A DNA stretch of 64,000 nucleotides, taken from Blasia pusilla. Lineage: Eukaryota > Marchantiophyta > Marchantiopsida > Blasiales. Location of the stretch: positions 22,816,001-22,880,000 of the forward strand of contig CM114275.1 of NCBI GenBank assembly GCA_050084515.1. Direction: 5' to 3'. Shown here piece by piece: positions 59,301 through 64,000 of the stretch. The translations under genes and the position numbers were made by a program. Below the pieces are notes generated by a model. That model saw nothing but the letters and a program-made list of their open reading frames with translations. It made no database searches and had not been told where the DNA came from. Positions within the stretch are counted from its first letter, which is position 1. Each line of letters begins with the position of its first letter.

Positions 59301-59401
59301 CTCACGGTTCCACAAATCTCTCTTGGTCCTACTTCTCTTGGCACTTGCCCTATCACCTGAACAAATGAAAGGCGCAAGAAAATCAATTTAGACATGCACA
59401 T
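56393..59401 (-). CDS. TNP1/TNPA-like CACTA protein, 3' exons
   Basis: Exons I can support on the minus strand: 59014-58813 (plant transposase PF03004-type region, with DAKEDAWVRLVDYWLS and ending HSGRGGLEGIF; more of the domain lies at 59315-58974 beyond a frame break at a run of ten A); 58692-58618; 58497-58408; 58267-57973 (coiled coil rich in Lys/Glu/Gln); 57884-57820; 56987-56848 (basic SPKKKRRVTR, possible nuclear signal); 56719-56393. GT-AG junctions join in frame across the first five of these and the last two. The last exon matches the Tnp1/En/Spm C-terminal domain (GTGVVTGLSG..., VVWVDLKIVHLAFLDHKLWQP, YTLDDALGGLVLWPEV) before the stop. In En/Spm, TNPA binds subterminal repeats and aids transposition. 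The link at 57.0-57.8 kb and the 5' end are unresolved. Confidence 0.72.
57115..57640. repeat. Four-copy imperfect tandem repeat within the TNP1-like gene
   Basis: The segment CATTTACTTGTTGTACATAATCT recurs (with small changes) at 57115, 57238, 57331 and 57501, each followed by AGATCTCTTTGAAACTATAG-like sequence and GTGTAAGGATA. Spacing is 123, 93 and 170 bp. The last two copies also share ACAAAAG...GAGGGGAAGAAAA..AAACCTGAGA, which resembles a duplicated exon edge. Confidence 0.75.
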
Positions 59402-60467
59402 GTTACAAAATATAGGGAATAAAAGACCAGATCACTAACCAATTGTACCCAACATTCTTGGTCGACATTTAGACCATGCCTCAAAAGCGGCTACATGTGG
59501 ACATACCCGCACTTTTATTTGTGGGTTTGGAGAGACTAGGGGCCATGAAAGACTGACTATCACTTTGCTACGAATGTACACTCATCCCAAAAAATCTTGA
59601 TGGCCCATCAAAAAATGTTGAGTGAGAACCTTCTCTTGCAGTTGGGTAAGGGGGCGGAGGGCATGGTGCTCCATCCTGTCCACACATGGAGATAGCACTC
59701 TTACATCCTTCATCAACACTATAGACAAGAAATCAGGACTAGGCAATCTGAAAAAACACACAGAACCAGGAAAGGATAATGGCCACTTTTTGAGTCATCA
59801 TGAGAAGATCAAGAGTTAAAGAGTTATCATTCCTTAAAAATAGAGAATTTGATCACAGATACACAATGTGGAAAGAAGTTTACACTTGGCCTTGCCCATG
59901 GTTGGCTTGAAGAACCAGGTTGAATGGGTCCCCATTGCTGTTGACTCCCCATCGGGGTCAAAGTTTGTGTATGAGGACCCCATTCGGCATGAGATCTAGA
60001 TGGTAGAGATGGCTGGGTACTACCTACCTAGGGGCGTTCTACAACTCCAGGTTATGAAAAATACATGCCTCGGGCCATTAGCCTTGAGCGATCATGTGTC
60101 CAACCGTAGGAGTTTGTTGACCCCATTGTGGTCGGTGGAGAGGGTTTAGGGGCAAGCCATAAGAGCTATGTGGGCCATGATTCAACATCGACGGCTCACA
60201 CTCATGAGTATACCACCTTGCACCCATTGGTCCACCCTAGTATTGGCCACCACTCTCTGGCCATGGGGGATATTTCCAACCCATTTCTGATCTCCCACTT
60301 TCGCCTCAATCATGTGCCTTATAATTGGCATGAGATTCGTGGAATTCTCTCCCTCCAATACCCTGAGCATATGAAAGAGAAATTAAAGTTAGTGTACTAT
60401 AATAAATAAACATAGAGATGGGAAGAATCATGTATCCCACACAAAATCTTACTGAAGATGGTACATA

Positions 60468-61616
60468 TCATATCATTGTAGTTACCCTTTTGTCTTGGAT
60501 CGAATGGAATGTCGGCCCAGTATCCTTATTCATGAATGGAGGATCAAGTACATCTTCCTCCTCATCATTCTGGTATTCTAAATCTTCAGTTGGCATATAA
60601 TCTAGATCTTTCATTTTATTATCCTTAAGGCTTTCAAGCATTGAAGGACCTGGTAAGCTCTCCAAGACCTTTGATGTCAATCTCAAACTTCGTCGCTTTT
60701 CCACTCCCTCTGCCACTATTGTTCTACAACATGAGGCTTTCTTGGATGCCTTTGCTGGTCTCAGCCTTTCCAAAAAATGATTACATCATCAATCATCTAT
60801 GTAAGATCATGCAAGTCTTATTTTCTACGAATAAGGAAACTACATGCAAGAAGGAATGGAAAACCATGCAATATTATTGCAATTCACATCTCATGCAAGG
60901 TAGTGAACTACTTACTTTGAGGGAATAGCACCAAGAATTTTTGCTGCTCTTCTTTTGTTTTCCCTTATCTTCCGTGCCCGTTCTTGTTCAATTGGGAGTA
61001 GAGCAGGAAAGTCCTTATCCAGTAGGTCTGGACTCTCAAATCCATCACCAATATCAGAGTTCTCCAAGTTTGAAGAGTTGGTGGGCGTATTAGGATGTCT
61101 AAAGTTGTCATTACCTTGACCATCTGGCTCCATTGTAATGTGCAAAGGTGATGTTTCTCTCTCATAAGTCATTGCTTCTCTTTCAAAACCCTTAGATGTT
61201 TCTTGCCCCTATGTACTCAAATCAGAAGCCACCACATTTTTGCTGAGATCTGCCCTCTCCATGGTTGCACTCAGATCTGTAAGGTGCCCTATAGAATTTG
61301 ATCTACACACACTTGACGTATTACTACTCTCTCTGACTATAGATGCGGTGGAAATCCTATTTTGCATCTCGTAATTCTTTTCCTGGCCATGATCAAGTTC
61401 CCTTGTCTGCCCTATCTTATCCTCTTGTTCATGTGCATTTGTACATTTCATTTCACCATCAGAAACAATGCTTTCATTACCCTTGATATTATCCTCTCTA
61501 GGGACATTCTCTTCATCACCCGGCAAGGGCCCCCATCTCTCATCAATAAGATCATCATACACCACAAAACGATACACAAATATCTCACTCTTGTTCTTGT
61601 GACGTCTCCACTTCAA
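60468..61616 (-). CDS. Probable N-terminal exons of the TNP1-like CACTA protein
   Basis: Three frames on the minus strand: 61209-61616 (acidic, Glu/Asn-rich, starting near KWRRHKNKSEIFVYRFVVYDDLIDE), 60912-61172 (ending LPIEQERARKIRENKRRAAK ILGAIPSK) and 60468-60773 (RRSLRLTSKVLE, then acidic). The E-x-R-x-x-K-I-x-E-N-K-R block is typical of the N-terminal part of plant TNP1/TNPA-like proteins. Splice joins were not resolved and stops lie between the frames. The region lies between the tnp2 remnant and the PF03004-type exons, as expected for this gene. Confidence 0.5.
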
Positions 61617-61930
61617 GGCCCAAGCCTGATGATTTAGCCCATCAAGAAGTTATCCACTTGCATCACGAGGCCTTCGGAAGCAAGAATATCCTCAAGGTCT
61701 GATCGAGTTCCCCCCTTACCACCTATTGTACTACCTTGGAGGGCATATGAATGGCCCTCCATTCTGAAAGGTTCTGTTGAAAAATGTCGTCAAGGAGTTG
61801 AATCAGGAGAGTTATCATGCATGATTGACAAATGCAAATATCTCACACAAAGGTTAAACCATAACCATGACTTTTGACTCCTTTCTCAATACAAACCGCA
61901 TGTATGTCAAATATTTGAACAAAAGGAAAA

Positions 61931-62149
61931 TTAAACATCTACATCCTCTTCGGAGCTCTCTTCTTCAGAAAACACTTCTGTGGACACGTGGATGATAGGG
62001 ACATTATTACAATCTCTATTTGCTGTCACCACCTCTTCAGCAGTGAGCTTTACAACACCTAGAGTGTTAGCTAGTGGCATAATTCCTGATGACATTTGAA
62101 TCTGGGCAATTGCAACAGAGTGTCCTTCATCTAAGGTTTCCACCATCAT
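61931..62149 (-). pseudogene. Acidic C-terminal tail region of tnp2 remnant (tentative)
   Basis: A 72-codon minus-strand frame begins MMVETLDEGHSVAIAQ and ends in EEESSEEDVDV. It lies 31 bases past the stop of the DUF4216 frame. CACTA tnp2 proteins often end in an acidic tail, so it may be the displaced C-terminus, or a separate small exon. The assignment is positional. Confidence 0.35.
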
Positions 62150-62180
62150 AGATATCCGAAATTACTCAACGAGATCTAGC

Positions 62181-62717
62181 TTATTTTCTCAAAACAACCT
62201 TCCATCCACTTCCTTCGTTTGCGTCTCCAAAGAAGACTTTTTCCACTTGAGATGGGAACACAAAGGGTTGATGGTTGATACGTTCACAAGATCTAAGGTC
62301 TACAAGTAGGAAGCCTTCACGGTCTCGCTTCATGGATGGCATCCGTGATTTCCAATCTACCCTCATCCATCTTCCTTTCATTAATATTACAGGTTGATCA
62401 ACAATCCCGTAATGAAGCGCAATTATATCGACCAGAACTCCCACATATGAATAACCACAATTCTGATCATCATTATCCTCATCCCAAAATATTGCTTCAA
62501 TTCCACTATCGTAAGTGGAGTATGCATTATATCCATCCTCTCCCTCTACCCTATAGTGATTGCCATAAGCCTTCATAGACTTGTATGAGAGAACTTTTTC
62601 TTGTGGAGGAATTGACAAATCCAATAGCTCTTCATCCACCTTCCCATCTTTTTCCCTAGCATCTTGAAGGATAGCTGGTTGAATCCACTCTTCAAAAGAA
62701 ACTGATGCATTCTCATA
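62181..62717 (-). pseudogene. CACTA tnp2/TNPD transposase C-terminal fragment (DUF4216)
   Basis: The minus-strand frame opens just after a plausible acceptor (TTGTTTTAG|TATGAG) and runs about 178 codons to a stop at 62181. It matches the DUF4216 domain found at the C-terminus of plant tnp2 transposases: GYSYVGVLVDIIALHYG, VILMKGRWMRVDW, REGFLLVDLRS, QPFVFPSQVEKVFFGD and GWKVVLRK. The upstream transposase (Transposase_21, DDE) domain should lie at higher coordinates, but only the subterminal array is there, so the catalytic part is deleted. A GTG at 62639 is not a real start; the frame continues upstream. Confidence 0.85.
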
Positions 62718-62754
62718 CTAAAACAATATACAATCATTTAAAAGTTAGATATGA

Positions 62755-63425
62755 AGGTACCTAGTCATATTCATCTATCATGCAGTCATATTAATGAATC
62801 TTGGAGTCATTCAGACCTATCATGCAAAATATCAGTCATATAGAAGTTAGTTCTAGTCATAAGAAAATATGTATTAAAAATATAATAAAATATTGAGTCA
62901 TTTAAAACAATCACATATTTAAGTTCCTAGTCATATTCATAAAGCATGAAGTCATACAAAGTAGTCAGACTTGAGTCATACACAAAGACCGCGTCATTTA
63001 TTGAGTTGTATATAACCATTTAAAGTCATTTAGATGAAACAAAATGATCAATATGACTAAGTCATATTTGAAAGCTTAGTCATAGGATTCAATGTGAAGT
63101 CATTTTTCTGAAATTCTCCCAACAACATAACTACAATTTACTCATACAATGTGACACATGTCATGATTTAAGTAGTCGTACTTGATGACTTGCCACGTCA
63201 TATGCTGATATGGCCATCATATTATATGACTAGAGCTTGTCAATGTTATTCACTTTAGTGACGTGTCAGTCATTTAAATTAATGACTAGATCTCTCATCC
63301 AAAAATGACTCGAGTCATGGTATGGTAGATGACTAGGCTTTTATGACTCCATGAGTCATCAGTCATTTCGAGTCATTTTAAGACATATATGACTTGAGAA
63401 AGTCATATGAGCCAGTCATAAAACT
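62755..63425. repeat. CACTA right subterminal repeat array
   Basis: Thirty or so copies of AGTCAT(A)/(T)ATGACT in both orientations over about 670 bp, much denser than the surrounding sequence and identical in motif to the left array. Confidence 0.9.
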
Positions 63426-63442
63426 ATTGAATTGTTCTAGTG
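63414..63442 (-). repeat. CACTA right terminal inverted repeat
   Basis: 29 bp; its reverse complement starts CACTAGAACAAT and ends TTTTATGACT, matching 51757-51786. Confidence 0.9.
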
Positions 63443-63445
63443 TTG

Positions 63446-63658
63446 CGAGACTTGCCTCTGTTGTAAACCTCGAAACTAGGAAGTTTGAGCTTGATGAGAG
63501 ACCGAGACAAGAACTCGGAAAGTTAGCCCGCTGATTGATCCAAGACCCGACTAACCAGAGTGTGTGTTTGGATGCAGATCAACATTGAGAGCCTGACCTA
63601 CTGAACGCACGCTTCCGCAACAACAAGATTAACGTTCAAGGAGATTAGGCGCACGACA
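63446..63658 (+). repeat. 3' LTR of the chromovirus, second part
   Basis: Resumes after the duplicated TTG (63443-63445) and ends GCGCACGACA at the CTTCC duplication. With 50951-51756 it gives an LTR of about 1.02 kb. Confidence 0.88.
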
Positions 63659-63663
63659 CTTCC
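63659..63663. repeat. Target-site duplication CTTCC (right)
   Basis: Matches 50062-50066; here it is followed directly by the continuation of gypsy copy 2. Confidence 0.92.
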
Positions 63664-63880
63664 CCTCGCTGTGGATCCAACTGTGTGGCTGCTCCAAGCA
63701 TAACAATTTCGGCGGCCTCCATGTAGGCAACCCCGCACATCCAACCAGGATCCTCCATGTCTTTGGCTGCTCCATAAGACGTCTATGCCACGGATCCGGT
63801 ATTGGGGAGCCTCAATACCATAGCAGTAATCTGCTCTTGTAGTTGATGTATCTGAGCAGTCATCCAAGCCTCACGCCTTA
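63659..63880 (-). mobile_element. Gypsy element with methyltransferase-like domain, copy 2 (second part)
   Basis: CCTCGCTGTGGATCCAACT onward aligns with 45410-45620 of copy 1 (shared GCACATCCAACCAGGAT and CTCAATACCATAGC-type blocks). This is the direct continuation of 50066. The match fades after about 63880. Confidence 0.85.
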
Positions 63881-64000
63881 ATTAGCTCCAAACAATTAAA
63901 TGGGATAAACTCTCAATCTATATGGATCTACAACTTGTGATCTATGGATCTTGAGGGATTTACTCCATCTTTTGAAAGCTATATGGATAATAAAAGAAAA
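63881..64000. other. End of window, unassigned
   Basis: AT-rich, no recognisable feature; the homology to gypsy copy 1 has ended. Confidence 0.4.

Larger units (their letters stand above)
51757..63442 (-). mobile_element. CACTA (En/Spm-type) DNA transposon, about 11.7 kb
   Basis: Left end CACTAGAAGAAAAACG...TTTTATGACT and right end (reverse complement) CACTAGAACAATTC...TTTTATGACT are about 30-bp imperfect terminal inverted repeats. The flanks are TTG on both sides (51754-51756, 63443-63445), the 3-bp duplication typical of CACTA elements. Subterminal arrays of the heptamer TATGACT in both orientations lie inside both ends. The genes read on the minus strand: a tnp2/TNPD C-terminal fragment and a multi-exon TNP1/TNPA-like gene. 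No tnp2 catalytic (DDE) domain is present, so it is non-autonomous. The region from 52.0 to 55.9 kb appears to be later inserted material. Confidence 0.93.
50067..63658 (+). mobile_element. Internally deleted chromovirus (Ty3/gypsy), host of a nested CACTA
   Basis: Starts TGTTGCGACC, ends GCGCACGACA, flanked by CTTCC. Parts in order: 41 bp of 5' LTR (50067-50107), chromodomain and end of pol (50122-50265), 3' non-coding region, polypurine tract (about 50937-50950), and a roughly 1-kb 3' LTR (50951-51756, then 63446-63658) split by the CACTA element. Everything between the first 41 bp of the 5' LTR and the chromodomain is missing, including gag, RT and most of integrase. The two LTR starts differ at about 7 of 40 positions. 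Confidence 0.9.

Noticed and set aside
62181-62639. Start of a separate protein at 62639
   Set aside because: The codon there is GTG and the frame continues upstream to a splice-acceptor-like site near 62717; the piece is a transposase C-terminus.
1-64000. CRISPR arrays, rRNA genes, bacterial operons or organellar DNA
   Set aside because: No regularly spaced identical repeats, no rRNA sequence, no operon-like gene packing; the spliced WIP gene and plant transposons place it in a plant nuclear genome.

Overview
The window is nuclear DNA from a land plant. It has a spliced plant-specific C2H2 zinc-finger gene of the WIP family, Ty1/copia and Ty3/gypsy LTR retrotransposons, a CACTA (En/Spm-type) DNA transposon, Helitron-like ends and many dinucleotide and tetranucleotide microsatellites. 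The GC-rich gene island with its very long gene-free flanks, and an unusual gypsy family carrying a cytosine methyltransferase-like domain, make me lean towards an early-diverging plant such as a liverwort. That is an inference; no marker in the window fixes the species.

Layout. 1-6.16 kb: AT-rich repeat debris with no gene. 6.17-11.28 kb: a decayed copia element on the minus strand (gag, protease, integrase, RT and RNase H remnants, tRNA-Met-type primer-binding site, partial LTRs). 11.28-23.1 kb: no recognisable gene, a Helitron-like 3' end at 15.24 kb and several simple repeats. 23.1-25.2 kb: the only convincing host gene, a two-exon WIP transcription factor on the minus strand (400 aa). 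25.2-38.5 kb: GC-rich, transposon-poor upstream DNA with no gene I can support. 38.5-64 kb: a nest of transposons.

The nest can be dated from target-site duplications. The oldest layer is a gypsy family on the minus strand. Copy 1 (about 39.2-46 kb) reads protease - C5-cytosine-methyltransferase-like domain - RT - RNase H - integrase - PHD finger. Copy 2 (48.1-50.07 kb, continuing at 63.66-63.88 kb) retains the methyltransferase, protease and upstream part. A chromodomain-bearing gypsy element (plus strand, 50067-63658) inserted into copy 2 with a 5-bp duplication, CTTCC. A CACTA element (51757-63442) then inserted into that element's 3' LTR with a 3-bp duplication, TTG. The CACTA itself holds a 5'-truncated copia remnant with a 291-bp LTR, fused to a PIF1/Helitron-type helicase fragment.

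The observation most worth following is the gypsy family that appears to pair a DNA methyltransferase-like domain with a PHD finger at the integrase C-terminus. Both copies are broken by stops, frameshifts or active-site changes, but they decayed at different residues, so the family seems to have carried the domain intact in the past. I would not claim current activity for any transposon here.
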